A DNA stretch of 64,000 bases. Source: an uncultured Lachnotalea sp. GTDB lineage: Bacteria; Bacillota; Clostridia; Lachnospirales; Lachnospiraceae. The stretch is taken from the NCBI GenBank assembly GCA_947066815.1, contig CAMSZT010000001.1, positions 124,001 to 188,000 of the forward strand. Direction: 5' to 3'. Both the position numbers and the translations under genes were made by a program. The notes beneath the pieces were generated by a model, which worked only from the letters and a program-made list of their open reading frames with translations, did not search any database and was not told where the DNA came from. Shown piece by piece: positions 8,116 to 17,700 of the stretch. Each line of letters starts with the position of its first letter. Position 1 is the stretch's first letter.

Positions 8116-9600
8116 CTAAAATAAGTGCATCATTTCGTACAGGCTCTTATATTTTTCATATTTCCGTTCATAATAGGCTCGTTTGGAGGCGTCCGGCCGG
8201 AATGTCTTTGCAGTTTTGACCACCCGGCCTGCCGCCTCCTCCAAGGAGCCGTAAGCCCCGTCCGCCACGGCGGAAAGGAGCATGCATCCCAGGGTCCCCG
8301 TCTCCTCCGACTGGACCGTCGTCACCTCCACCCCGAAAATATCCGCCCGCATCTGGAGGGTCACGTCCGATCTGGCCCCGCCGCCGGTGCAGATGATCTT
8401 TCCAATCTCCACTCCCAGCTTCCTCACCAGATCATAGGACAGCTTCATCTGGAACGCCATCCCCTCAAGGACTGCCAGATAGATCTCCTCCGGCTTCGTA
8501 TGGATCGTAAGCCCGGTCACGGTCCCGGAAACGCTGCAGTTGATGTCCGGGTTTCCCGACGAGCCGAACTGGGGAAGCACCAGGACCTCCGTGGAGAGCC
8601 CCCGGATCCGCTCCTCCATGTGGGCGAAAAAGTTCTCCCCCCGCTCCCCGCATTCCTTTGCGATCCCGCCGAGGATCGTATCCCTGCACCAGTTTTTGAG
8701 GACACCGCAGGTAGTCACCTCCAGGCTGGTCAGATACCGGTCCCCCAGCACGTAGGGCACGCAGGTAAAGTCGTGGTCGATCATGTACCGCGGGTCGCCC
8801 ATGTCCGGAAGTATCAAAAACATGAATTCACAGGTTCCCATGCCGCACTCCCCCACGCCAGGGTCGTTGAGCCCGCTCCCGAAGGCGGCGCAGCTCTGGT
8901 CGTGGCCTCCCACCACCACCTTCATGTCCGCCGGCAGGTGAAGCTCCTCGGCCCGCTCTTTCCGGATGGTCCCGATCACGGTCCCGGCCGGTTTCGGCCG
9001 GGACATCTGCTCTTTCGTTATCCCCGCCAGCCCCAAAAGCTCCCGGTCCCACTCTTTCTTATGAATATCAAAGGCCATGCTCCTGGAGGCGGAGGAATCA
9101 CTCACCAGGCGCTTCCCGGTGAGGAGATACCCGATGTAATCCTCGTAGAAAAAGATCTGGGCCGCCTTCCTTATGACATCCGTGTTCCGGTTCATCCAGA
9201 TATACTTGGGCAGGCCGTACATCTCGCTGGCCGGAAGCCCCGTGATTTCCATGATCCGCTCGTCCCCCAGCTTGCGGATAAGCTCCCGGCACTCGTCCCC
9301 GCCCCGCCTGTCCCCCGTCACCATGGAACGGCAAAGGCTCCTCCCATTCTCGTCCAGACAGACGATGGATTCCCCCAGGGACGCCACCGCCATGGCGGCG
9401 ATCCGTTCCGGGCAGCCCTCCCCCGCCGCCTTTAATACTTTAAAAACCTTTTCCCGAACCTCCTCCGGGTCAATCTCCCGGCATCCGTCCTCCCCGTATT
9501 CCCGGTAAGTCTCGCCCGCCTGAAAGATCACCTTCCCCCTCACGTCGTACACCACGATCTTGCAGCCGCTGGTCCCCACGTCAAGTCCCGCATATGCCAT
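8116..9600 (-). CDS. FGGY-family carbohydrate kinase (xylulokinase-like)
   Basis: The 494-residue protein has the two actin-like ATPase domains of FGGY kinases. The N-terminal phosphate loop is GLDVGTSGCKIVVYD, the central catalytic region contains VVGGHDQSCAAFGSG, with the Asp acting as general base in the family, and the C-terminal adenosine loop is IICTGGGARSD. Such enzymes phosphorylate sugars such as xylulose, gluconate or glycerol. This one is nearest xylulokinases by layout, but the substrate is not provable here. It is transcribed alone from its own promoter, with no transporter or isomerase gene beside it. Confidence 0.85.
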   Translation of the reverse strand: MAYAGLDVGTSGCKIVVYDVRGKVIFQAGETYREYGEDGCREIDPEEVREKVFKVLKAAGEGCPERIAAMAVASLGESIVCLDENGRSLCRSMVTGDRRGGDECRELIRKLGDERIMEITGLPASEMYGLPKYIWMNRNTDVIRKAAQIFFYEDYIGYLLTGKRLVSDSSASRSMAFDIHKKEWDRELLGLAGITKEQMSRPKPAGTVIGTIRKERAEELHLPADMKVVVGGHDQSCAAFGSGLNDPGVGECGMGTCEFMFLILPDMGDPRYMIDHDFTCVPYVLGDRYLTSLEVTTCGVLKNWCRDTILGGIAKECGERGENFFAHMEERIRGLSTEVLVLPQFGSSGNPDINCSVSGTVTGLTIHTKPEEIYLAVLEGMAFQMKLSYDLVRKLGVEIGKIICTGGGARSDVTLQMRADIFGVEVTTVQSEETGTLGCMLLSAVADGAYGSLEEAAGRVVKTAKTFRPDASKRAYYERKYEKYKSLYEMMHLF

Positions 9601-9635
9601 AGCTCTCCTCCTTCTGTAAGCTCCTTCTGTTATCT

Positions 9636-9865
9636 CTATAGTAGCATTTTACAGGGGCAGTTGACAAGAAGCTTCAAAAATTCAGGACTGCTAATAGAAA
9701 TACCGTTTCCGATAGCGAAGAGCGCGTCCGCATCCACAAACTGCGCCGCAAAGATCGTATCCACGATGGTGTACAGCCCCATAAAGATCATCATGACGAT
9801 GGGGGAAATGCAAAGCGCAGGAGGGATCCTCCGCTCCATGTTTGATCTAACATGTTATCATCCAT
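9636..9865 (-). pseudogene. MATE efflux transporter, truncated and frameshifted remnant
   Basis: From the ATG at 9865 the frame gives MDDNMLDQTWSGGSLLRFAF, then stops at a TGA. The neighbouring frame continues with MMIFMGLYTIVDTIFAAQFV, which is the first membrane helix of a MATE exporter. The shift occurs in a run of five C residues. Homology ends after about 50 residues, and the rest of the gene (about 400 residues) is gone. The ATG overlaps the stop of the GNAT gene upstream by 8 nt, which suggests the two were once a coupled operon. An intact MATE gene is present at 21858-23189. Confidence 0.7.
9638..9667 (-). promoter_or_regulatory. Promoter of the FGGY kinase
   Basis: TTGTCA (9662-9667) and TACTAT (9638-9643) are 18 nt apart on the minus strand, about 35 nt before the kinase ATG. 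The promoter lies within the 3' end of the MATE remnant. Confidence 0.6.
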
Positions 9866-10583
9866 TGTCGTCTCTCTCCTGTTTTGGCAGCAGGATGAGC
9901 CGCTGGGTGGGATAGCCAAATTCCATGAGAAGCTCCGACTCGGCAAAGCCCAGCCGCTTGTATTCCTCCCGCTGTCCCGGATCGGCCCTGTCCCCCTCGC
10001 GGAACGTCGTGATGCTGATCTCACGGCCCGCAAATAGACCGCACATCATAAAGTCAAGAAACGCCTTTGCCACTCCATAATGCCGGTATTGCGGATGTAC
10101 CGCCAGGAAGTCGATGCTTCCGGTCTGACAGGAAAACGCGGCGGCCCCGATGATCGCAGGGCCATCCCGCATGATAAGGGCCTGCCGCCGCCGGATATAC
10201 TGCCTGACCTGCTCCAGATGGGAGCTTTCATCAAGGCAGGGAAAACCGTCAATGACAAGGGTGATAAAATCCATCCAGCCGGGAATATCCGCCGGCACAG
10301 CATAAGAGATCTCCCTCGTGATCGCATCAGGGGCAGTCGGATCTTTGTTCAATGTAAACTCCAGCTGCAGGGGGTAAAAGACCTCGTTTTGCCGATACTC
10401 CAGCGGCGTTTGTTTATACATGGATCGGAAGACAGACGTAAAAGCCTGCTGGCTCCCGTAGCCGGCCATCAGTGCGATCTCGATGATCGGCTCTTTCGAA
10501 AACACCAGCAGTTTTGCCGCCTCGGTGAGCTGACGGCGCCGGACATAGTCGTGGAGCGTGATGCCGACTGTTTCCGTTTTCAC
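9858..10583 (-). pseudogene. AraC-type HTH / GNAT fusion protein, N-terminally truncated
   Basis: The 241 residues begin inside an AraC-type DNA-binding domain. The first helix-turn-helix is missing and the chain opens at about the linker helix (ITLHDYVRRRQLTEAAKLLV), then continues with the second HTH (EIALMAGYGSQQAFTSVFRS). Residues 80-241 form a GNAT domain (VHPQYRHYGVAKAFLDFMMC). Full-length relatives have roughly 45 more N-terminal residues. The start is a GTG with no convincing ribosome binding site, so the gene is probably broken. It may still be expressed as a GNAT-only product. Its former partner is the MATE remnant downstream. Confidence 0.6.
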
Positions 10584-10663
10584 CTATTGTATCAAAACAG
10601 GGAAAGCCGCTTTTCATGATCCTTGCGGTCTTTCGGTATATCGATACAGGCAGCTTTGTATCA

Positions 10664-10710
10664 AAAAAGCAGGCGGATCTCCTTTTACAGGATCCGCCTG
10701 CTTCTTTTTA
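10664..10710 (-). terminator. Intrinsic terminator after the ChW/3D wall protein (bidirectional)
   Basis: A perfect 11-bp stem (gcaggcggatc 10669-10679 / gatccgcctgc 10691-10701) is flanked by T-runs on both strands. On the minus strand GCTTTTTTGA follows the stem. Confidence 0.9.
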
Positions 10711-10756
10711 TAAATCTGCGCCAGGGAACACCAGGTTCCTTTTGATCCCTCTTGAT

Positions 10757-12886
10757 CTATTTCTGTACCCAGATCTCTCTGTAGGACACACCGCTCTGCA
10801 GTGCGCGGCCATGATCCGCGTAAAAGACGTCGATCTGCCTGGGATTCCGGTTTGCAAATCCGCCGGTATCCTCCGCTATGAATACGCTGTCCATACCCTC
10901 GATCCTCACGCTTGTCCCATAGGGAATCAGCGAGGGAGCCACTGCGATCGTGCGCCCCTCCGCGGGCACAGTACCTGACGCAGTCGTCCCGCCCCAGCGG
11001 CCGTTGCAGCATACGCCGCCGCAGTAGCCGGTGACCTTGAACTCACCCAGCGGTACCAGAAAATAGCCCGCACCGCTTCCGGGGGCGGGAGCCGTCCTCG
11101 GCTGGATCATCACCTGCAGTGCTTCGATAAAAGTCCCCGCATCTAAGGTTCCGGCTCTCTGCCCGTTCTTTGCCCATCCAAGCCAGCCAAGCTCCGGTAC
11201 GGAAACCCGGTAATAAACGTCATTATATGCCGCCAGTTCTCCGGTCAGACGGATCTCCACGGCCTCCAGCCCTTTTCCGCTCCCCGGCCTTCCGCTGCAG
11301 GAGCCGTCCGTGACTTCACTGCTCCATCCGGCGCCGGCAGTTTTGTATGTGACGGAGCCTTCATAGGATCCGTCTCCGGCTTCGATCTGCATCCGGACCG
11401 CTTCCAGCGGTTTTCCTTTTCCGGCATTTCCGACAATCCCGCCGTTCCCCGCATACAAGGCTTCGTCCTGCCCGCTCACATTTGCGGAAACTGCGAGCGC
11501 ACCGATCTTTTCTTTTTCCAGAGAAGCCGGTCTGTCCTGCGGATATCCGCCGCTCCCCTTAGGAAGGATCCGGATCTCCAGGGACTCGACCGCCTTATGA
11601 TAACCGACAGTTCCGGCGGTCTCCCCGTTCTTTGCCCACCCGAGGGATCCCCAGGCGGCACAGTGTACCCGGTACCAGACATCGTATTTTTCCGCCAGTT
11701 CTCCGGTCAGGCAGATCTTGACCGCCTCCAGCCGCTTCCCCTTTCCGGTACTTCCGGCTATGGACCCATCCTGCTGCCAGTCCATCCAGCCATAGCTCTG
11801 AGCATGGGCCTGATAGGTAAGGGAGCCCGCGATCTCCTGTCCGTTCTCATCTCTGGGGTTTTCCAGATAGATCCGGAATGCCTCCATCCGTTTGGCCTGG
11901 CCCTGCGTCCCGCTTACCGCGCCATCCGCGACCGGATCCAGCCAGCCATAGGTCTGGACATGGGAGGTATAGGTCACGGTCCCCTTTCTGGTGGGAGAAA
12001 GAAAGCTTCTTCCCGACTGCACCGGGGCATCCTGGCTTCCTTTTTTTACCAGAAGGATCCGGATGGATTCTATGGACTTTGCATAGCCCTCGCTTCCGGC
12101 CCGCTCTCCGTTTTTCGCCCAGCCAAGATCGCCGAAGCCTGCCGAATGGACCTGATAATAAATATCATATCCGTCTGCAAGCGCTCCCGTCAGAGAGATC
12201 TCAATGGCCTCCAGGCGTTTCGACTGGTTCACCGTGCCGGCTATTTCCCCGTCCGATACGGGTTCCTGCCACCCATAGGTCTGGCAATGGGTACGGTATG
12301 TAACGGCTCCCTGCACAAGCTCCCCGGGCCCCCCCGGATCGTCACTTTCCTTCACGATCTTGATATTCAGGGCCTCCAGGCGCTTTCTCTTTCCTCTGGT
12401 CCCGGCCCATTCGCCTTCAGACGTCCAGCCCATCCAGCCATGGCTCTGGGCGTGGGCCTGATACATGACCCGGTAGGCAGTCTCCTGCGCTTCTCCGGAC
12501 TCCTGATAAGCCTCCAGGGATACCTCTTCTGTCTCTTCCGGAGTTTCCTCTGAGGTTTCCTCGGGAGACCCTGTGGACGGCTCTTCTCCGCTTTCTTCCC
12601 GCGTCTCCTCAGGAAATCCCGCGGATGGTTCCTCCCTGGGCTCCTCACTGCTATCTTCCGGAACCTCTCCGGAACATCCTGCGGCCGGTCCTTCCGGCCC
12701 GGACTCTCCCTCACTATTGGTTGGATATACGGCAGAGCCCTCTCCCCCGTCTTCTTCCCGGGACGGCCCTTCCTGCATCGCAGCGGTCTCCTCCTGCCCG
12801 TAAACCGGAACAGAACTGCAGGACAAAAGAACTGCAAAAAAAATAAGGGAGACCCTTCTTCTTGCTGTAGTTCTTCGCTTTCTCAT
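10757..12886 (-). CDS. Secreted cell-wall protein: nine ChW repeats plus 3D domain
   Basis: The 709-residue protein starts with a signal peptide (basic MRKRRTTARRR, then VSLIFFAVLLSC). A Glu/Ser/Pro-rich linker runs to about residue 135. Nine clostridial hydrophobic (ChW) repeats follow at about 140-600, with cores such as HGWMGWTSEGEWAGT and YGWQEPVSDGEIAGT ending in KRLEA. The C-terminal 80 residues are a 3D domain with its conserved Asp residues (ASGTVPAEGRTIAV, IAEDTGGF, IDVFYADH), the lytic-transglycosylase-like fold of Rpf/YabE/YocH enzymes. It probably binds and trims peptidoglycan outside the cell. The gene is monocistronic, with its own promoter and terminator. Confidence 0.9.
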   Translation of the reverse strand: MRKRRTTARRRVSLIFFAVLLSCSSVPVYGQEETAAMQEGPSREEDGGEGSAVYPTNSEGESGPEGPAAGCSGEVPEDSSEEPREEPSAGFPEETREESGEEPSTGSPEETSEETPEETEEVSLEAYQESGEAQETAYRVMYQAHAQSHGWMGWTSEGEWAGTRGKRKRLEALNIKIVKESDDPGGPGELVQGAVTYRTHCQTYGWQEPVSDGEIAGTVNQSKRLEAIEISLTGALADGYDIYYQVHSAGFGDLGWAKNGERAGSEGYAKSIESIRILLVKKGSQDAPVQSGRSFLSPTRKGTVTYTSHVQTYGWLDPVADGAVSGTQGQAKRMEAFRIYLENPRDENGQEIAGSLTYQAHAQSYGWMDWQQDGSIAGSTGKGKRLEAVKICLTGELAEKYDVWYRVHCAAWGSLGWAKNGETAGTVGYHKAVESLEIRILPKGSGGYPQDRPASLEKEKIGALAVSANVSGQDEALYAGNGGIVGNAGKGKPLEAVRMQIEAGDGSYEGSVTYKTAGAGWSSEVTDGSCSGRPGSGKGLEAVEIRLTGELAAYNDVYYRVSVPELGWLGWAKNGQRAGTLDAGTFIEALQVMIQPRTAPAPGSGAGYFLVPLGEFKVTGYCGGVCCNGRWGGTTASGTVPAEGRTIAVAPSLIPYGTSVRIEGMDSVFIAEDTGGFANRNPRQIDVFYADHGRALQSGVSYREIWVQK

Positions 12887-12920
12887 CCATTCCTCCTTCT
12901 TCTTTATAGATTTCGGTTTG

Positions 12921-12950
12921 ATTATATCTCTTCTTCCGGGCTTCTGTCAA
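12921..12950 (-). promoter_or_regulatory. Promoter of the ChW/3D wall protein gene
   Basis: Perfect TTGACA (12945-12950) and TATAAT (12921-12926) are 18 nt apart on the minus strand, followed by AAGAAGGAGGAATGG ahead of the start region. Confidence 0.8.
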
Positions 12951-12993
12951 CATTTTTGTAATATTTTTTAATTATTCTTTAATTTTTCTTTAA

Positions 12994-13146
12994 ATATTCC
13001 TAATATTTTACAACTCTTGTGATTTTTACCATTTCGTAGATTCCGAGTGCGAAAGCAGCAAAGACGCAGAAAGAGAATTTCACACTGCGGTGGACGACTA
13101 TCTGGAATTTTGTAAAATGAAAAAACAGCGACAGGCGGTCCGCTGA
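12994..13146 (+). pseudogene. HicB-like antitoxin fragment
   Basis: A short open stretch with no start codon reads DFYHFVDSECESSKDAERE, then FHTAVDDYLEFCKMKK. The FHTAVDDYLEFC piece matches the conserved helix of HicB antitoxins. The frame ends at a TGA inside the loop of the gltD terminator hairpin. No HicA toxin is nearby. It is a relic at most, and the identification rests on one motif. The AT-rich 12951-12993 has nothing else that I can see. Confidence 0.4.
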
Positions 13147-13168
13147 CCGGACCGCCTGCCATCTTTTT
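13120..13168 (-). terminator. Intrinsic terminator of gltBD (bidirectional)
   Basis: An 11-bp stem (caggcggtccg 13132-13142 / cggaccgcctg 13148-13158, loop ctgac) is followed on the minus strand by TCGCTGTTTTTTC. It lies about 80 nt beyond the gltD stop. Confidence 0.9.
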
Positions 13169-13244
13169 ATAAACCGCCTGTTCCCGATATCTGTCTTATG
13201 TCACATCCGCCTGATATCCGCCTCCTGCGGTCTCTGCCCTGCAG

Positions 13245-14732
13245 TCACACCGGGTTGGAATACCCCATCAGGCTCTCGTCCACAGCCCTGGCCACCTCCC
13301 GGCCCTCCCTGATGGCCCAGACCACCAAAGACTGGCCCCGGTGCATGTCGCCCGCCGCAAACACGTTCTTCACGTTGGTGGCGTACTTTCCAGGTTCTGT
13401 TTTTACGTTGGTACGGCTGTCCACCTCCACGCCGAAGGCCTTGGTAACATATTCCTGACTTCCCAGGAAGCCTGCGGCGATCAGCACCAGATCCACCTCG
13501 ACCTCCTTCTCGCTGCCGTCCACGGGGACCATCATCATGCGGCCGCTCTTCTCGTCCTTCTTACTCTCCAGGCTGATGAGTACCGCCTTCTTCAGATTTC
13601 CCTTGCCGTCGGCGATGAACTCCTTCACCGTGGTCTGGTAGACCCTGGGGTCCTGGCCGAAGACGGCGATGGCCTCCTCCTGGCCGTAGTCTGTCTTTAA
13701 GATCCGGGGCCACTGGGGCCAGGGATTGTTCGGAAGCCGCTCTTCCGGCGGCTTGGGCATCATCTCCAACTGGAGGATGGAGGCGCAGCCGTGGCGGATG
13801 GAGGTTCCCACGCAGTCGTTGCCCGTGTCTCCGCCGCCGATGACCATGACCTTCTTTCCCTTGGCGGAAATAAATTTTCCATCCTTAAGATCCGAATCCA
13901 GCAGGCTCTTGGTGGTGGCCGTGAGGAAGTCCACCGCAAAGTAAATCCCCTTCGCCTCCCGCCCCGGCACCTTGATGTCCCTGGGGTTGGAAGCGCCGCA
14001 GGCCAGGACCACGCTGTCGTACTGCTTCAGGATGTCCGCCGCCTTGTAATTCTCCCCCACGTTGGCATTCGTCACGAACTCCACGCCCTCCGCCTCCATG
14101 ACGGCCAGCTTCCGATCGATGACCTGCTTCTCCAGCTTCATGTTGGGAATGCCGTAGCGGAGGAGCCCGCCGATGCGGTCCCGTCTCTCAAAGACCGTCA
14201 CCTGGTGCCCCCGCTTGTTGAGCAGGTCCGCCGCCGCCAGCCCGGAAGGCCCTGAGCCGACCACGGCCACCCGCTTCCCCGTCCGCATGGCGGGCGGCAT
14301 GGGCTTCACGTACCCGCCCGCATAGGCCGTCTCGATGATGCTCATCTCGTTCTCTTTGATGGAGGTGGGCAGGCCGTTTAAATTGCAGGTGCAGGCTACC
14401 TCGCAGGGGGCCGGGCAGACCCTGCAGGTAAATTCCGGAAAGCTGTGGGTCTTTTTCAGCCGGTTGTAGGCCTGCTTCCAGTTGCCGTCGTAGACCAGGT
14501 CGTTCCACTCCGGGATCAGGTTGTTTAACGGACAGCCGGAGACCATCCCGTTAAATAGGACGCCCGACTGACAGAAGGGCGTTCCGCAGTCCATGCACCT
14601 GGCCCCCTGGAGCCTCTGCTTCTTTGGAGGCAGGGGCTTGTGAAATTCTTTAAAATTCTTGATCCGCTCCAGGGGCGGGACCACCGCCCCCGTCTCCCTC
14701 TCATAATCCAAAAATCCGGTCGGTTTTCCCAT
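13245..14732 (-). CDS. gltD: Glutamate synthase (NADPH) small subunit
   Basis: The 495-residue subunit passes electrons from NADPH through FAD and iron-sulfur centres to GltB. Cysteines for the 4Fe-4S clusters lie at C46/C49/C54 (GARCMDCGTPFCQSG) and in TCRVCPAPCEVACT. The FAD site is VAVVGSGPSGLAAADLL and the NADPH site is MVIGGGDTGNDCVGTS. I start at 14732 (MGKPTGFLDYE), which fits the family N-terminus and lies 1 nt after the gltB stop. Longer in-frame starts would reach back into gltB. The TAG of gltB and this ATG are almost touching, so translation is coupled. Confidence 0.97.
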   Translation of the reverse strand: MGKPTGFLDYERETGAVVPPLERIKNFKEFHKPLPPKKQRLQGARCMDCGTPFCQSGVLFNGMVSGCPLNNLIPEWNDLVYDGNWKQAYNRLKKTHSFPEFTCRVCPAPCEVACTCNLNGLPTSIKENEMSIIETAYAGGYVKPMPPAMRTGKRVAVVGSGPSGLAAADLLNKRGHQVTVFERRDRIGGLLRYGIPNMKLEKQVIDRKLAVMEAEGVEFVTNANVGENYKAADILKQYDSVVLACGASNPRDIKVPGREAKGIYFAVDFLTATTKSLLDSDLKDGKFISAKGKKVMVIGGGDTGNDCVGTSIRHGCASILQLEMMPKPPEERLPNNPWPQWPRILKTDYGQEEAIAVFGQDPRVYQTTVKEFIADGKGNLKKAVLISLESKKDEKSGRMMMVPVDGSEKEVEVDLVLIAAGFLGSQEYVTKAFGVEVDSRTNVKTEPGKYATNVKNVFAAGDMHRGQSLVVWAIREGREVARAVDESLMGYSNPV

Positions 14733-14733
14733 C

Positions 14734-17700
14734 CTAGTGTCCTCCTTCCTCTTCGCCCTTGGCATTGGCGAAGAAGGCCTCGATCTGCGCCTGCTCGCTG
14801 CTGAGTCCCTTTTCCTCCATCTGGACGATGGTATTGAGCACCCGCTTGTAATCATAGGGAATGATCTTCTTGAACCGGGGCAGATATTCCCCGAAATGCT
14901 CCAGGATCTCCTTGCCCCTGGCCGAGCCCGTATAGGTCACATGGTCCTGGATCATGGTCTTGAGCTCCAGCACGTCGTATTTGTTGGTCAGCTCCTCCAT
15001 GGAGACCATCTCCCGGTTTAAGCGCATGTAAAGGTCATTGTCTCTGTCCAGCACGTAGGCGATGCCGCCGCTCATGCCCGCTGCGAAATTCTTCCCGGTC
15101 TTTCCGAGGACCACCACGCAGCCGCCGGTCATGTACTCACAGCCGTGGTCGCCGACGCCCTCCACCACGGCCCTGGCCCCGGAATTGCGGACGGCAAACC
15201 GCTCTCCCGCCACGCCGTTTATGTAAGCCTTGCCACCGGTGGCTCCGTAGAGGGCCACGTTCCCGATGATGATGTTCTCGTCGGCCGCATAGCCCGCCCC
15301 CCTGGGAGGATAGATGACCAGCTTGCCGCCGGAAAGTCCCTTGCCGAAATAGTCGTTGCTGTCGCCGGACACCTCCAGGGTCAGTCCCGCCGGGATGAAG
15401 GCTCCGAAGCTCTGGCCGCCGCTGCCGCTGCATTTCACCGTGAAGGTGTCCTCCGAAAGCCCCTCCGGATATCTCCTGGTGATCTCCGCACCGAAGATCG
15501 TGCCGAAGGCCCGGTCCGTGTTCTGAATGTCCACCTCGATGCTCTTCCTCTGGCCTGTCTCCAGGGCCGGAAGCAGTTTCTTCACCAGCACCCGCTCGTC
15601 CATGGTCTTCTGGAGCTCAAAATTGTAAACCTTCTTTTTGTGGTAGCCGGCCAGCTTCGTCCCCACGTAAGGATTATCCAGAAGCCTGGCCAGGTCCACC
15701 GTCCCCGCCCTGGGGGAATCAAACTCTGTCTTCATTTTCAGAAGGTCGGTGCGGCCCACCAGCTCATCCACCGTGCGGATCCCCAGCTTCGCCATGTATT
15801 CCCGAAGTTCTTCCGCCACAAAGCGCATGAAATTGATCACGTATTCCGGCTTTCCCCTGAACCGTTTTCTGAGCTCCGGGTTCTGGGTGGCAATGCCCAC
15901 CGGACAGGTGTCCAGGCTGCAGACCCGCATCATCACGCAGCCCATGGTGACGAGGGGCGCCGTGGCAAACCCGAATTCCTCCGCACCGAGGAGGGCCGCC
16001 ACCACCACGTCCCGGCCGTTCATCAGCTTCCCGTCTGTCTCCAGGATCACCTTGTCCCGAAGGTCGTTCATGATCAAGGTCTGGTGGGTCTCTGAAAGCC
16101 CCAGCTCCCAGGGAAGGCCCGCATTGTAGATGGAGTTCCTGGGGGCCGCCCCGGTGCCGCCGTCAAAGCCGGAGATCAGGATCACCTGGGCCCCGGCCTT
16201 GGCCACGCCGGCCGCCACCGTGCCCACGCCGGCCTCGGAGACCAGCTTCACCGAGATCCTGGCGTTCTTGTTGGCATTTTTCAGATCGTAGATCAACTGG
16301 GCCAGGTCCTCGATGGAGTAAATGTCGTGGTGAGGCGGCGGGGAGATCAAGCTCACGCCGGGCGTGGAATGCCTGGTCTTCGCCACCCAGGGGTAGACCT
16401 TCTTCCCCGGAAGCTGTCCGCCCTCGCCGGGCTTCGCCCCCTGAGCCATCTTGATCTGGATCTCGTCGGCGCTCACCAGGAACCGGGACGTGACGCCGAA
16501 CCTGGCGGAAGCCACCTGCTTGATGGCCGAGCAGCGGTCCCTGCCTGGGAGCCCCTTGGTGTCCAGCCGCTCCAGAGCTTCCCCGCCCTCTCCCGTGTTG
16601 GATTTCCCGTGAATGGCGTTCATGGCAAGGGCAAGGGTCTCGTGGGCCTCCTGGGAGATGGAGCCGTAGGACATGGCTCCCGTCTTAAACCGTCTGACGA
16701 TGGAATCCACGCTCTCCACTTCCTCCAGGGGGATGCCCTTCTTCGGATAGTTGAAATCCAAAAGCCCCCTCAGGTTCATGGGGTTCCTCTCCTCGTGGAG
16801 CATGGCCGAGTATTCTTTGAACAGTTCGTAATTGCCGGTCTTCGTGGACTCCTGGAGGAGATGGATGGTCTTCGGGTTGTAGAGATGCTCTTCCTTCCCG
16901 GAGCGGGACTTGTGGCTCCCCACGCTCTCCAGGGTCAGGTCCGTCTGCAGCCCCAGGGGGTCGAAGGCCGCCGAGTGGAGGGCATCCATGTCCGCCGCGA
17001 TATCCTTAAGGGTCACGCCGCCGACCCGGCTCACCGTGTCCGTGAAATATTTGTCCACGACCTCCTTGCAGATGCCGATGGCCTCGAAGATCTGGGAGCC
17101 CTGGTAGGACTGGAGGGTGGAAACGCCCATCTTGGAGGCGATCTTCACGATGCCGTGGAGCACCGCCGAATTGTAATCGTCCACCGCCGCATAGTAATCC
17201 TTGTCGAGCATTCCGGAGTCGATGAGGGTCCGGATGGACTCGTGGGCCAGGTAGGGATTGACCGCACAGGCGCCGTAGCCCAGAAGTGTCGCAAAATGGT
17301 GGACCTCCCTGGGCTCCCCGCTTTCCAGGATCATGGCCACGGAGGTCCGCTTCTTCGTCCGCACCAAATGCTGCTGCAGGGCGGAGACCGCCAGCAGGGA
17401 CGGGATGGGCACGTGGTTCTCGTCGATGCCCCGGTCGGAGAGGATCAGGATGTTGGCCCCGTCCCGGTGGGCCCGGTCCGCCTCCAAAAACAGGTGGTCG
17501 ATGGCCCGCTCCAGGGACGTGTTCTTATAATAGATGATGGGAATCACCGCAGGCTTTAATCCCGCCACCTTCATGTTTTTGATCTTCAGAAGATCCGTAC
17601 CCGTGAGGATCGGGTTGTTGACCTTTAGGATCCTGCAGTTTTCCGGCATCTCCTTAAGCAGGTTCCCATCCCGGCCCAGATACACCGCCGTGGAGGTCAC

